Positions 52,717-61,860 are shown, numbered from the stretch's first letter. The stretch is DNA of 64,000 nucleotides from SIG299 sp964544055 (GCA_964544055.1 CAZJAA010000007.1:1-64000); one strand, 5' to 3'. Translations and numbers: made by a program. Notes: a model not told the origin generated them from the sequence alone.

Positions 52717-52744
52717 TTGCTTTTTACCATAAAAATGGTATAAT
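52717..52744 (+). promoter_or_regulatory. murC promoter
   Basis: TTGCTT (52717-52722), 16-base spacer, TATAAT (52739-52744). AAGGGGGACT precedes the murC ATG. Confidence 0.65.
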
Positions 52745-52818
52745 GTGTGCAAAAGGTTGTATTTCCATAGTGAAACACCCTTTTTACATCTCCATTCATT
52801 TTAACAAGGGGGACTCTT

Positions 52819-54225
52819 ATGTATCAGATTGATTTTAACAAACCTGTCCATATTCACTTCATCGGCATCGGCGGCATCAGCATGAGTGCTCTTGCAAGGC
52901 TTTTAAAAAGCCGCAGTTTTTTGATTTCCGGCTCCGACTGGCATGAAAGTGATTTAACCAATAAGCTGGAAGCCGAGGGCATCCGGGTACATATCGGGCA
53001 GCGTGCCGAAAATATCACCGACGACACCGACCTGATTGTATACACGGCTGCCGTCCATGAAGACAACGCAGAATACTGCGCTGCCCTTAAAAAAAACATT
53101 CCTCTTATGCCACGCTCTGTTCTGCTCGGTCAGATTATGAAACAATATCCGCACGCAGTCGGCATTTCCGGCACCCACGGAAAAACCACTACCACCTCCA
53201 TTCTCTCGGTTTTACTGCTGGCAGGAGAGCTTGACCCTACCATTACCGTTGGCGGTGTCCTTAATTTAATCGGCGGAAACCTCCGCATCGGAAGTTCCGA
53301 TTATTTTATCGCTGAGGCGTGCGAATACACCAACACATTTTTATCGCTATATCCGACCGATGTCATCATATTAAATATAGAAGAAGACCACCTGGACTTT
53401 TTCAAGGACATCGCCGACATCCGTGCTTCCTTTGCCAAATACGTTTCTCTTGTTCCGGCAGACGGTACCGCCATTGTCAATGCTGAAATTGAGGACTATG
53501 CAGCCCTGTTTTCCGGTGCCTCCTGCACCCTGGAAAGCTACGGCATCCTCGACAAAACAATTTCTTTGGAAAGCCCGTCCTCACCATATACTTATGCAGC
53601 TGCCAATGTAACTTATGACAACAACGGCTGTGGTTCTTTTGATTTTATTGCCAATCAGGAATTTGTAGGCAGAGTCCAAATGGGCGTTGCAGGCAGACAT
53701 AACGTTTCCAATGCCCTGCCGGCCATTGCCCTCGCATTAAAATACGGTGTTTCCATGGAAACCATTATTTCGGCACTTCCTTCGTTTACCGGAACAAAAC
53801 GCCGCTTTGAATGCAAGGGAACTCTGGGTGAAATTCAGATTTATGATGATTATGCCCACCATCCAACCGAAATCCGTGCTACGCTGTCTTCAGCACACCG
53901 GGGACAGAAGCGCACCATCACCGTATTCCAACCGCACACCTATACGCGAACCAAAGCACTACTGTCTGATTTTGCCGAAGCGTTGTCCCTGTCTGATGTC
54001 GTTGTTCTTGCAAAAATTTATGCTGCCAGAGAAACGGACACACTCGGTATTTCCTCTCAGACTCTTGCCGACGAAATTTCAAAAAAGGGTAAAGAAGTTT
54101 ACTGTTTTGAAACTTTTAGCGAAATTGAAAATTTTTTATTGCAATTTTGTGTGCCGGGAGACCTGTTAATAACTATGGGAGCCGGAGATATCGTAAAAGT
54201 GGGCGAAAATCTGCTCGGCATTTAA
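52819..54225 (+). CDS. murC: UDP-N-acetylmuramate--L-alanine ligase
   Basis: 468 residues. Adds the first amino acid to UDP-MurNAc in the cytoplasm. N-terminal nucleotide-binding motif HFIGIGGISMSALA; ATP P-loop GISGTHGKTTTTS (~113-125); EACEYTNTFL with the metal-binding Glu; the hinge to the C-terminal domain RRFECKGTLG with YDDYAHHPTEI (~345), then VFQPHTYTRT. All ligase motifs are intact. Stands alone from other mur genes. A strong terminator follows directly, so it is separated from dnaD. Confidence 0.96.
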   Translation: MYQIDFNKPVHIHFIGIGGISMSALARLLKSRSFLISGSDWHESDLTNKLEAEGIRVHIGQRAENITDDTDLIVYTAAVHEDNAEYCAALKKNIPLMPRSVLLGQIMKQYPHAVGISGTHGKTTTTSILSVLLLAGELDPTITVGGVLNLIGGNLRIGSSDYFIAEACEYTNTFLSLYPTDVIILNIEEDHLDFFKDIADIRASFAKYVSLVPADGTAIVNAEIEDYAALFSGASCTLESYGILDKTISLESPSSPYTYAAANVTYDNNGCGSFDFIANQEFVGRVQMGVAGRHNVSNALPAIALALKYGVSMETIISALPSFTGTKRRFECKGTLGEIQIYDDYAHHPTEIRATLSSAHRGQKRTITVFQPHTYTRTKALLSDFAEALSLSDVVVLAKIYAARETDTLGISSQTLADEISKKGKEVYCFETFSEIENFLLQFCVPGDLLITMGAGDIVKVGENLLGI

Positions 54226-54226
54226 A

Positions 54227-54407
54227 TTATCCACACAATCCACAGCTTATCCACAACAATGTGAAAAAATAAGCTGTGGATTACTTTTTTCAGAAAAAGT
54301 GGTTTTTTTCGAAATTAGACATCCGTAGAACCCCCAAAATATCGATTTTACCAAAAATTGACATTTTAACTTTTGACATTTCCACAGAGTTATCCACATT
54401 ATCCACA
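54227..54407. promoter_or_regulatory. Cluster of DnaA boxes between murC and dnaD
   Basis: Exact TTATCCACA at 54227-54235, 54247-54255, 54390-54398 and 54399-54407. The last two abut head to tail. A reverse-oriented one-mismatch box (TGTGGATTA) is at 54275-54283. Four perfect 9-mers in 181 bases is far above chance. The middle boxes share bases with the murC terminator stem, so part of the pattern could follow from hairpin symmetry; the tandem pair at 54390-54407 cannot. No dnaA or dnaN is in the window. Likely use: DnaA control of the dnaD-dnaI operon, or a DnaA titration or activation site. Confidence 0.8.
54237..54290 (+). terminator. murC terminator
   Basis: AATCCACAGCTTAT (54237-54250) pairs perfectly with ATAAGCTGTGGATT (54269-54282) across an 18-base loop, followed by ACTTTTTT. 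Ends the murC message 12 bases after its stop. Confidence 0.8.
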
Positions 54408-54466
54408 AAATCGTTCTACGAGACGTGTACAAAATTCCGCCTATTTCCGAAATTTTCGAAATGTGT

Positions 54467-54472
54467 TATACT
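54467..54472 (+). promoter_or_regulatory. -10 element of the dnaD operon
   Basis: TATACT ~58 bases before the dnaD start, placed after a TTTTCG-rich spacer with CGAAATTTTCG symmetry. The expected transcription start (~54479) falls on the first base of the hairpin described next. The -35 (TTTCCG) is poor, and DnaA boxes lie 60-75 bases upstream of the -10. Confidence 0.5.
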
Positions 54473-54478
54473 CATTCT

Positions 54479-54504
54479 TGCGTCGGATTCTGACGCACTT
54501 TTTT
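54479..54504 (+). terminator. Terminator-like hairpin at the 5' end of the dnaD transcript
   Basis: TGCGTC (54479-54484) pairs with GACGCA (54492-54497), then CTTTTTT (54498-54504). It has the form of an intrinsic terminator but lies between promoter and gene, so it may attenuate the dnaD message, cap its 5' end, or stop read-through from murC. Confidence 0.6.
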
Positions 54505-54524
54505 ACCGAATGGGAGCAAAAACT

Positions 54525-55625
54525 ATGAACACTATTTCAATCAACACCGAACGCAAATTCAGTGCCACCGTGGTTCCAAACCAGTTTATCGATTATTATA
54601 TGCCAACCGCTAACGGTGCCTATGTAAAGGTTTATTTATACTTACTTCGTTGTCTTTCCGGTGTTACAACGCCGTTTTCACTTTCCACCGCAGCAGATGC
54701 GCTGGACGAAACAGAAAAAGATATTATCCGTGCCCTTTCCTACTGGGAAAAAAACAATGTGGTATCCTTAAGCAAAGAGGAAGACAGCCTGACCGGCATT
54801 ACCCTTTTGGATTTAAACGTGGATTCCATACTTCCAAAGCCTGCCGAGCCACAAAGCGGTATGGTTATCTCCATTGAGAAATACCGCCGTGAAAACCGGC
54901 CGGAGTCAGCCGCAGAGGAGCTTTACAAGCGTCCTTTTTATACGGATGAGCAATTAGATGAGCTTCGGCAGAACAACGATATTTCCATGGTTTTTAACGC
55001 CATAGAAGTATATCTGGAGCGTTTGCTCACACCACAGGACATCAACCTTGTTGCTTTTCTTTATGACAAGCTCCATTTTTCCTCCGACCTGATTCTGCAT
55101 CTGTACGAATACTGTGTCGGAAAAAACAAAAAGAAAAGTGAGTACATAGAAAAAGTAGCCATTTCCTGGCATCAGGAGGGCATCGACACGGTAGAAAAAG
55201 CACGAGAGTACAGCATTCTTTACGATACCTGCTTCAATGCCGTAAACAAAGTGTTTGCCCTGGGGCGTATGCCGATTGGTCCGGAACGTGATTTCATTCG
55301 TAAATGGAGCTCCTGGAAGCTAAATCCGGAGCTGATTGAAGAGGCCTGCAACCGTACCATTTTAAACATCAACAAGCCCGATTTCAAATATACCGACCGC
55401 ATTTTAGACAGCTGGCATTCCGCAGGTGCAGATACCCTTTCTGCGGTTAAGGCACTAGATGCTACCCATGCCCTGATGCATCCACGCCAGACTCCAAATG
55501 ATTCCGCAATGCGTCAGGTAACTCCAATGACAAAATCCGCAGGCAGCTATAACAGCTACCCGCAGCGTCAATATTCCAGTCAGGAATTGTCCGACTTGGA
55601 AAGCCAGTTATTAAAGCAAATGTAA
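54525..55625 (+). CDS. dnaD: DnaD-type primosome component
   Basis: 366 residues from the ATG at 54525 (GGGAGC eight bases upstream); the frame is open much further upstream but without a start site. N-terminal winged-helix-like domain (~1-110, with TPFSLSTAADALDETEKDII). Two DnaD/DnaB_2 C-type domains follow, each ending in the DNA-binding YxxxIxxxW signature: YIEKVAISWHQEGIDT (~207) and YTDRILDSWHSAGADT (~292). Two tandem copies in one chain are typical of DnaB-like loaders, single copies of DnaD proper, so it may cover both roles. Works in helicase loading at origin and restart. dnaI follows after 62 bases. Confidence 0.88.
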   Translation: MNTISINTERKFSATVVPNQFIDYYMPTANGAYVKVYLYLLRCLSGVTTPFSLSTAADALDETEKDIIRALSYWEKNNVVSLSKEEDSLTGITLLDLNVDSILPKPAEPQSGMVISIEKYRRENRPESAAEELYKRPFYTDEQLDELRQNNDISMVFNAIEVYLERLLTPQDINLVAFLYDKLHFSSDLILHLYEYCVGKNKKKSEYIEKVAISWHQEGIDTVEKAREYSILYDTCFNAVNKVFALGRMPIGPERDFIRKWSSWKLNPELIEEACNRTILNINKPDFKYTDRILDSWHSAGADTLSAVKALDATHALMHPRQTPNDSAMRQVTPMTKSAGSYNSYPQRQYSSQELSDLESQLLKQM

Positions 55626-55687
55626 AAAAATCTGTGAAGCGTTACCTAAACAGGAAACGAACGAACAGCCAAGACGGAGGTAGCTTC

Positions 55688-56686
55688 ATGTCTTTAAAAA
55701 ATTATCAGTACAATGCAATTATGCGTACTTATGACGAGCGGCAGGCAGCAGTGCGTGCGCAGCTGGAGGCCCGCCAGAAAGAAATTGAGCAAAAGATTCC
55801 GGACTACGCCCTGTTGCAAAAAAAAATCGTGGATAATTCCATGGATTATGCCCGCACCTTCCTTTTTTCGAATGAATCCGAAAAGAATGCGGCAAAGCTC
55901 CGGGAACAAAACGCCATGCTTTCCCGGCAAAAAGAAGAACTTCTTACGGCAAACGGTTATCCTGCCGACTATCTTTCACCAGTTTACATTTGCAGCGACT
56001 GCAAGGACACCGGCATGATAGGCGAAGAACGCTGTCACTGTTTCAAGCAGGCAGTTGTTAACCTTCTCTATGCACAATCCAATATTGCAGACATCCTGAA
56101 AGAAGAAAATTTTGACACCTTTTCTTTCGATTACTACAGCACTACAGTCGCAGATCCAAAAACAAAGCTGACATCACGTCAGAACATCGAACGCATTTAT
56201 GACACCTGCCAGTCTTTCGTCAAAAACTTCGACAAAGAATTTAACAACCTTTTATTTTACGGCAACTCCGGGCTTGGAAAAACCTTCCTTTCCCACTGCA
56301 TTGCCAGAGAGCTGCTCGGCAGTGCCCACACCGTGTTGTATCTGACCGCATACGAATTATTTGACATTTTAGGCAAAGCAATGCACAATGAGGATGAAAC
56401 ACTCTCTGCGTCCGCAGAACACATTTTAGACTGCGACCTGCTCATCATTGATGACCTTGGTACAGAGCTTGCCACCGCCTTTACCATGTCGCGTCTTAAT
56501 CTGTGCATCAACGAACGCTTTCTGAACCACCGCTCCACCATTATTTCCACAAATTTTGGTGTGCAGGAGCTGGCAGACCGCTATGGTGAGCGTAATTTTT
56601 CCAGAATTTTCAGCAGCTATACCCCACTCCGCTTCTTCGGAGAGGATATCCGCCTGAAGAAAAAAGTTGGAAAGAAATCACCTTGA
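55688..56686 (+). CDS. dnaI: DnaC/DnaI-type helicase loader ATPase
   Basis: 332 residues from the ATG at 55688 (GGAGG seven bases upstream). Residues 1-~95 are helical, then a zinc-binding segment CSDCKDTG...RCHCF (~98-116), as in DnaI where it masks the ATPase. The AAA+ core runs from ~170: Walker A YGNSGLGKTFLSH, Walker B DLLIIDDLGTE, sensor 1 ISTNFG, and arginine finger in ERNFSRIFSSYTPLRF. It delivers the replicative helicase to DNA with DnaD. Co-directional with dnaD; the pair is the standard loader unit. Confidence 0.92.
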   Translation: MSLKNYQYNAIMRTYDERQAAVRAQLEARQKEIEQKIPDYALLQKKIVDNSMDYARTFLFSNESEKNAAKLREQNAMLSRQKEELLTANGYPADYLSPVYICSDCKDTGMIGEERCHCFKQAVVNLLYAQSNIADILKEENFDTFSFDYYSTTVADPKTKLTSRQNIERIYDTCQSFVKNFDKEFNNLLFYGNSGLGKTFLSHCIARELLGSAHTVLYLTAYELFDILGKAMHNEDETLSASAEHILDCDLLIIDDLGTELATAFTMSRLNLCINERFLNHRSTIISTNFGVQELADRYGERNFSRIFSSYTPLRFFGEDIRLKKKVGKKSP

Positions 56687-56835
56687 CAAAATACAGTATC
56701 AAGGCTATGATTATTTCGTTTGAAAATCTAACCCTACTATTTTGTCACAGCCTGTTCCGGTAACAATGGAACCGCACCGGGCAATGCCGCTTGCGGTCAA
56801 AAAATAAAACATCACACAATATGGAGGATAACACC

Positions 56836-58017
56836 ATGCCACAGCAGGAAGACTACTTAGCAACCATTCCGGTAGGAAAACTCGGAATCATCGCTTTGGA
56901 AAGTTCCAAATCCATCGCCAAGAAAGTTGATGACTACATTGTCGAATGGAGAGAAGCCCGCAATCACGAGCATACAGAAACTATCCACTTTAATGATTAC
57001 AAGAAAGACTCTTATCTGGTTACTACCCAATGCCCACGTTTTGGTACCGGCGAAGCAAAAGGTATCATTCGTCAGTCCGTTCGCGGTGACGACCTGTACA
57101 TTCTCGTCGATGTCACCAACCACAGCCTGACCTATACCGTTTGCGGCAACGACAACCATATGTCCCCGGATGACCATTTCGCTGATTTAAAAAGAGTCAT
57201 AGCTGCTGTAAACGGCAAGGCACGCCGCATTACTGTTATCATGCCATTCTTATATGAAAGCAGACAGCACAAAAGAAGTGCCAGAGAATCCTTAGACTGT
57301 GCTCTTGCCCTGCAGGAGCTGGTAAACATGGGTGTAGACAGCATTATCACGTTCGATGCTCACGACCCTCGCGTACAAAACGCCATTCCGTTGAAAACCT
57401 TTGAGAACGTGCTGCCAACCTACCAGTTTATCAAGGCTCTGCTTCGTAACGTACCAGACCTTATTATGGACAACCAGCATATGATGGTTATCAGTCCGGA
57501 CGAAGGAGCCATGGGACGTGCGGTGTACTTTGGAAACATCATGGGAGCCGATGTCGGTATGTTCTATAAAAGACGTGACTACACCACGGTTGTCAACGGT
57601 CGCAATCCAATCGTTGCACATGAATTTTTAGGAAGCGACGTAGAAAGCAGGGATGTTATCATCATTGATGACATGATTTCTTCCGGCGAAAGTATGTTGG
57701 ACACTGCCAAGGAATTAAAAAAGCGTAAAGCAAAACGTATTTTTATCTGCTCCACGTTTGGACTTTTTACAAACGGTTTTGCCAAATTTGACGCTGCCTA
57801 TGCAGATGGTCTTATTGACCGTGTCATTACCACCAACCTGATTTATCAGTCCGAAGAGCTGCTCTCCAAGCCGTACTATATCAGTGCCGACATGAGCAAA
57901 TACATTGCCCTTCTGATTGATACGTTAAACCACGACGGTTCTATTTCCAATTTATTAAGCCCCTCCGATCGAATTCGTGCCTGTATTGAAAAATACAACA
58001 ACCATCAGTTAATCTAG
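56836..58017 (+). CDS. prs: Long ribose-phosphate pyrophosphokinase (PRPP synthetase) homologue
   Basis: 393 residues from the ATG at 56836 (GGAGGATAACACC upstream). Two phosphoribosyltransferase-like domains. The PRPP/ribose-phosphate loop is DVIIIDDMISSGESMLD (~273-289), and the pyrophosphate-binding flexible loop region is YESRQHKRSARESLDCAL (~138). Versus usual ~310-320-residue Prs it has a longer N-terminus, an insertion near 100 and changes at the helix of the ATP site (FDAHDPRVQNAIP where others have a QIQGFF motif). Catalytic activity is probable; function as the main Prs or a specialised paralogue is open. Followed by a very strong terminator. Confidence 0.82.
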   Translation: MPQQEDYLATIPVGKLGIIALESSKSIAKKVDDYIVEWREARNHEHTETIHFNDYKKDSYLVTTQCPRFGTGEAKGIIRQSVRGDDLYILVDVTNHSLTYTVCGNDNHMSPDDHFADLKRVIAAVNGKARRITVIMPFLYESRQHKRSARESLDCALALQELVNMGVDSIITFDAHDPRVQNAIPLKTFENVLPTYQFIKALLRNVPDLIMDNQHMMVISPDEGAMGRAVYFGNIMGADVGMFYKRRDYTTVVNGRNPIVAHEFLGSDVESRDVIIIDDMISSGESMLDTAKELKKRKAKRIFICSTFGLFTNGFAKFDAAYADGLIDRVITTNLIYQSEELLSKPYYISADMSKYIALLIDTLNHDGSISNLLSPSDRIRACIEKYNNHQLI

Positions 58018-58039
58018 TACAACGGTTTATTGTAAAGAA

Positions 58040-58078
58040 CCCCCGGTACATTTTCTGCAAAATGTACCGGGGGCTTTT
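58040..58078. terminator. Strong bidirectional terminator
   Basis: A 15-bp perfect stem, CCCCCGGTACATTTT (58040-58054) with AAAATGTACCGGGGG (58059-58073), four-base loop, then CTTTT. Shared by the convergent prs and penicillin-binding protein genes. Confidence 0.95.
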
Positions 58079-60251
58079 ATTCCGGATCCTCAGTTGGATC
58101 AAATTCTTCTTCCCACGACAGGAACGGCGGTGGTGTTACCCGGTAATGGTCCGCCTGTCCGTCTTCCTCCGGTTGGGACGTTATCGACGCCTCCGGTGTA
58201 AGCTCCGGAACCAAAGTTACGGTTTCCGGCAGCGGTGAAGGTGTTACCGTAACATCCGGTGCCACATAAGTGCCCTTTTCCTTCACATACGGCTCAAACT
58301 CTTTTTGCAGCAGCCCCTCATGAATTTCATCCATATATGTTTTCCAGATAGACAAATGATATGCTTCCTCCGAAAGAGCTTCAATTTCTTTCGGATAATC
58401 ATAGCCTACCCAGACACTCGTAGTATAATATGCCGTATAGCCGATAAACCAGGCATCCTTCTTATCATCCGTGGTTCCGGTTTTTCCTGCGGCAATTGCA
58501 GTTTCCAGATTCTTTTTCCTTGCAGTTCCTACGGTCATGACACCCTTTAATACATCCGTCATCATCCGGGCAGCATTCTGCTCGTAAATGCGAGTCTCTG
58601 TCAGGGTGTTCCCCACAACCTCTTTTCCGTCATTGTCCGTAATCTGTATGATACAGGTTGGTGTGCGGAACACTCCGTCATTTTCCAGTGCGGCATATGC
58701 CGCTGCCATCTCCACCGCACTGACACCATACGTCAGGCCACCAAGTGCTGCTGCCGGCACACAGTCACTTTCCACGATACGTTTGAACTGCATTTCCTTT
58801 AAATAAGAAAGTCCGATTTCCGGTGTCAGCTCTGTAAAAAGCTTCCATGCCACCGTGTTTTTGGACTGCTCCACCGCTGTTCGAACCGTAATCACACCGT
58901 GATAGGTTCCGGCATTTTTCGGACCGCCTTCAAACCTTTCGTCCAACACCAGTGACTCCGGCGTAAGACCACGCTCGAACCACGGTGCATAAATAATCAG
59001 TGGCTTAATCGAACTGCCCGGCTGGCGAAAACTCTGGTAGGCACGGTTTAGCGTGTAGCCTGCATACTCCTGTTCTCTTCCTCCAACTATCGCCACAACG
59101 TATCCGGTTTCATTATCAATACACACCGCAGATGCCTGCAGCTTATATATTCCTTCTTCATTCACTTCGATAAAGGAAGCCGTTCCTTCGTTGACTGCGT
59201 CCTGCAATAGTGTCTGTTTTTCAAGGTCAATCGATGTATAAACACGGAAGCCTCCGGTATAGAGCTTCTGCTGCCAATAGGAATATGCAGCATCATAGCT
59301 TTCCTCATACGCTTCCCGGTCCGCATCATTTGCGAAGCTTACACGGAATTTAAACCCATCCTGCTCCATCAGGGCACGGACGGCACAATAACGTACATAG
59401 GTTTCCACATAATTATGACGAGTCACACTTGCCGATACCAGTACAATTTTCTCTGCCAGAGCTACTTCATACTCCTGCTTGGTAATCTTTTCATCCTCAA
59501 ACATCTGTTTCAGCATACGGTCTCTGCGCTCCAGAGTTTTATCCATATGCAGCAACGGATCATACAGGCTCGGATTATTTGGAATAGCACAGAGGAATAC
59601 CTGTTCCGAAAGGGTTAAATCTTTCACACTTCGACCAAAATATCCGTAAGCAGCCGCCTGAATGCCATAATAGTTGTTTGCAAAATAAATATTATTAAAA
59701 TAATATTCCAGAATTTCATTTTTTGTATATAACTCTTCCAGCTCCCATGCCAGAAAAACCTCTACCAGCTTTCGCTCATAGGATATTTCATTGGTAAGAT
59801 AAGTTGTCCGTGCCAGCTGCTGCGTAATCGTACTTCCGCCCTGGGTAATCTTCCCCTGATTTTTCACCAAATAGTAAAACGCACGAATGTTTGCTGCATA
59901 GTCCACTCCCTTATGCGCATAAAATTTCTTATCCTCTGTTACAAGCATGGCATCCACCGCCCCACGCGGAAGCTCCTCATACTTTAAATAATAGCTTGCT
60001 TTGGCAGAACGCATCGTGGATATTTTTTCGCCATTGGCATCATAAATTACCGTACTGAGCGAAGATTTAAAATCCTCTTTTGTGGAGCCATCTGCTATTT
60101 GCACCGCCTTTACTTTCAGGGCAAGCACCGGTTTTGCATACTTGTGATAAAACCAGATGCCTGCCACCAGAATGGCAAGCAGAACCAAAATGATGAAAAC
60201 CTTCACCAGATTCCATATGAATTTTCCCAGTTTTTTAAAAAAACGCCTCAT
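58077..60251 (-). CDS. Class A penicillin-binding protein (PBP1a type)
   Basis: 724 residues from the ATG at 60249-60251 (AAGGATGGG upstream); longer frames enter the upstream gene. Short cytoplasmic basic tail, one helix (~11-33), GT51 glycosyltransferase (~90-265, VTEDKKFYAHKGVD, GGSTITQQLARTTY, RKLVEVFLAWELE), then transpeptidase (~350-640) with SIKP (active Ser), SKN and KTGTT. The last ~80 residues are Pro/Thr/Glu-rich and probably unstructured outside the membrane. Polymerises and cross-links peptidoglycan. It overlaps the YhaN-like gene by 17 bases, so translation is linked to the DNA-repair-like pair upstream. Confidence 0.93.
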   Translation of the reverse strand: MRRFFKKLGKFIWNLVKVFIILVLLAILVAGIWFYHKYAKPVLALKVKAVQIADGSTKEDFKSSLSTVIYDANGEKISTMRSAKASYYLKYEELPRGAVDAMLVTEDKKFYAHKGVDYAANIRAFYYLVKNQGKITQGGSTITQQLARTTYLTNEISYERKLVEVFLAWELEELYTKNEILEYYFNNIYFANNYYGIQAAAYGYFGRSVKDLTLSEQVFLCAIPNNPSLYDPLLHMDKTLERRDRMLKQMFEDEKITKQEYEVALAEKIVLVSASVTRHNYVETYVRYCAVRALMEQDGFKFRVSFANDADREAYEESYDAAYSYWQQKLYTGGFRVYTSIDLEKQTLLQDAVNEGTASFIEVNEEGIYKLQASAVCIDNETGYVVAIVGGREQEYAGYTLNRAYQSFRQPGSSIKPLIIYAPWFERGLTPESLVLDERFEGGPKNAGTYHGVITVRTAVEQSKNTVAWKLFTELTPEIGLSYLKEMQFKRIVESDCVPAAALGGLTYGVSAVEMAAAYAALENDGVFRTPTCIIQITDNDGKEVVGNTLTETRIYEQNAARMMTDVLKGVMTVGTARKKNLETAIAAGKTGTTDDKKDAWFIGYTAYYTTSVWVGYDYPKEIEALSEEAYHLSIWKTYMDEIHEGLLQKEFEPYVKEKGTYVAPDVTVTPSPLPETVTLVPELTPEASITSQPEEDGQADHYRVTPPPFLSWEEEFDPTEDPE

Positions 60252-61809
60252 ACGCAATTCCCATCCTTTTTGCCGCTGCTTCCTCCCGTCCGGTACTGCT
60301 AAACAAAAGAACCTGCCGCCCACACTGTTTCAAAACCAGTATGGCCGATTCCAGACGCTGGTCATCAAAAGCTGCAAAGCTGTCATCTAGAATAACCGGA
60401 TTCTTTTTTTCCGGATCAAACACATCTGCCACGGCAAACCGCAGGGCGAGATAAAACTGCTCTCCGGTACCAAAGCTTACGTCTGACAGCCCCAGACTTC
60501 TCTCATCCGTCACAGCTCTTAAATTTAAACCTTCATCCGCAGTCAGCTTTTCATAGGCATGGTCGGTAAATGCCACCGCATACTTTGAAAGAGCCGCTGC
60601 AAATTTCGCCGCAAATTCCTCATACAGCTCCCTCGAAAGCTGCTGCAGGATATCTGCCGCCAGTGTCAAAGCCTCGATTTCCTTTAAAAGTCGGCTTTTC
60701 AGCTGTTTTAATTCTTCATAGCGTTCCTCCGCCGCCAGGCAGTCCTGAAGCTGTTCCTCCGTCTGTTCCAGAGAACTGCGGATTTTTTCTTCCTGTAAAA
60801 GCAATGCAGTCCGTTCTCTGTGATATTCCTCCGTCTGCAGCAATAATTCTTCCGCTTGTATCTCCAGCTGTTCTTTTTGACTGCCGGCAAGCTTTCCGCA
60901 TTTTATTTTGGGAATACCGGTCAGCAAACCGCCAAATAAAGCAAAAGCAGCAATTCCAAGAGCGGCAGTGGTCATCTGCCAGTATGGCAAAAAACACGCA
61001 ACAATTCCAAACAGCACACTGCACATTCCGGACAGAGCAAGCAACCGTTCTCCCTGCCATTTCTGTTTTTCCTCTTTTTCCGCCTGACGGCGTTTTGCTG
61101 TCGTTTCTTCGGTCAGACTCTTTATCTGCTTTCTTTTTTCTTCCAATACTTTCTGCCGCTTCAAGGTTTTCTCCATGGTATGCCGCAGTTCATTTATCTG
61201 CTCCGTCAGACTACCCTTTTTTAGCAAGCATTCCATGCATTCTTCCAGTTCCTTCTCCGGCAGTTTTTTGGAAACTTCTTTTTTTCTCAGCATCAGCCAG
61301 TTCAGACTCTTCTTCAGCTGAACTCCGTTTCCGCCGCAGGCAAGCCCCACCAGATATTCCCGCAATTCTATTGCCAGCAGTTCCTCGGTCATGCAGGCAT
61401 TTCCAATCCAGAAAGCATTTGTATACACTGTTTCCTGTGGCAGTCCAAGCTCCTGCAAAAACGCTTGCGGGTCTGAAAATTCCTGTCCTGTTGAAAGCTT
61501 TACCAAAGAAACCTGTTTTTCCGTTGTAAGAAAATTTCTGGACAGACGATAAACTTCTCCCTCTGCTTCCAGTTCCATGCTGCCCTGAAAGCGTCCATAC
61601 TCCCATGGTTTATAGCGTGTGTAATCGTCTTGTCTGGCTTTGATGCCCCGCTCGCGCTCCATCCCATAAAACATACTGCGTATAAAGCGGCGCACCGTTG
61701 TTTTTCCGCTTTCATTTGCACCGGTAGCTATATTCAGACCTGCAGACAGCGTAAACTCTTTTTGATGAAATTTTCCAAAATCGGAGATAATTAAACGTCT
61801 CAATCTCAT
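60235..61809 (-). CDS. YhaN/SbcC-like coiled-coil ATPase with an internal membrane hairpin
   Basis: 524 residues from the ATG at 61807-61809 (GGGAG seven bases upstream). N-terminal ABC/SMC head half: LRRLIISDFGKFHQ and P-loop TGANESGKTTVRRF (~30). Coiled coils at ~175-240 and ~300-375 flank two hydrophobic spans (~243-285, LFGIVACFLPYW and ALFGGLLTGI), as in Bacillus YhaN. C-terminal head half: signature DVSFGTGEQFYLALRF (~450), Walker B NPVILDDSFAAFD (~475). Partner of the YhaO-like nuclease just upstream; the pair resembles SbcCD/Rad50-Mre11 and may act on DNA ends at the membrane. Confidence 0.85.
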   Translation of the reverse strand: MRLRRLIISDFGKFHQKEFTLSAGLNIATGANESGKTTVRRFIRSMFYGMERERGIKARQDDYTRYKPWEYGRFQGSMELEAEGEVYRLSRNFLTTEKQVSLVKLSTGQEFSDPQAFLQELGLPQETVYTNAFWIGNACMTEELLAIELREYLVGLACGGNGVQLKKSLNWLMLRKKEVSKKLPEKELEECMECLLKKGSLTEQINELRHTMEKTLKRQKVLEEKRKQIKSLTEETTAKRRQAEKEEKQKWQGERLLALSGMCSVLFGIVACFLPYWQMTTAALGIAAFALFGGLLTGIPKIKCGKLAGSQKEQLEIQAEELLLQTEEYHRERTALLLQEEKIRSSLEQTEEQLQDCLAAEERYEELKQLKSRLLKEIEALTLAADILQQLSRELYEEFAAKFAAALSKYAVAFTDHAYEKLTADEGLNLRAVTDERSLGLSDVSFGTGEQFYLALRFAVADVFDPEKKNPVILDDSFAAFDDQRLESAILVLKQCGRQVLLFSSTGREEAAAKRMGIAYEAFF

Positions 61810-61860
61810 AGTTTTTCTCCCATTTTCCCATATCCATTTTTTAGTCAAAAGCGAGTAGAC

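Noticed and set aside
54227..54407. Interpretation of the DnaA-box cluster as the chromosomal origin
   Set aside because: dnaA, dnaN, gyrase or rpmH genes are absent nearby, and half of the boxes coincide with the murC terminator. A regulatory or titration role is more likely.
60570..61529. 319-codon plus-strand open frame
   Set aside because: Shadow of the YhaN-like ATPase coding strand; Pro/Ser-rich with no start signal.
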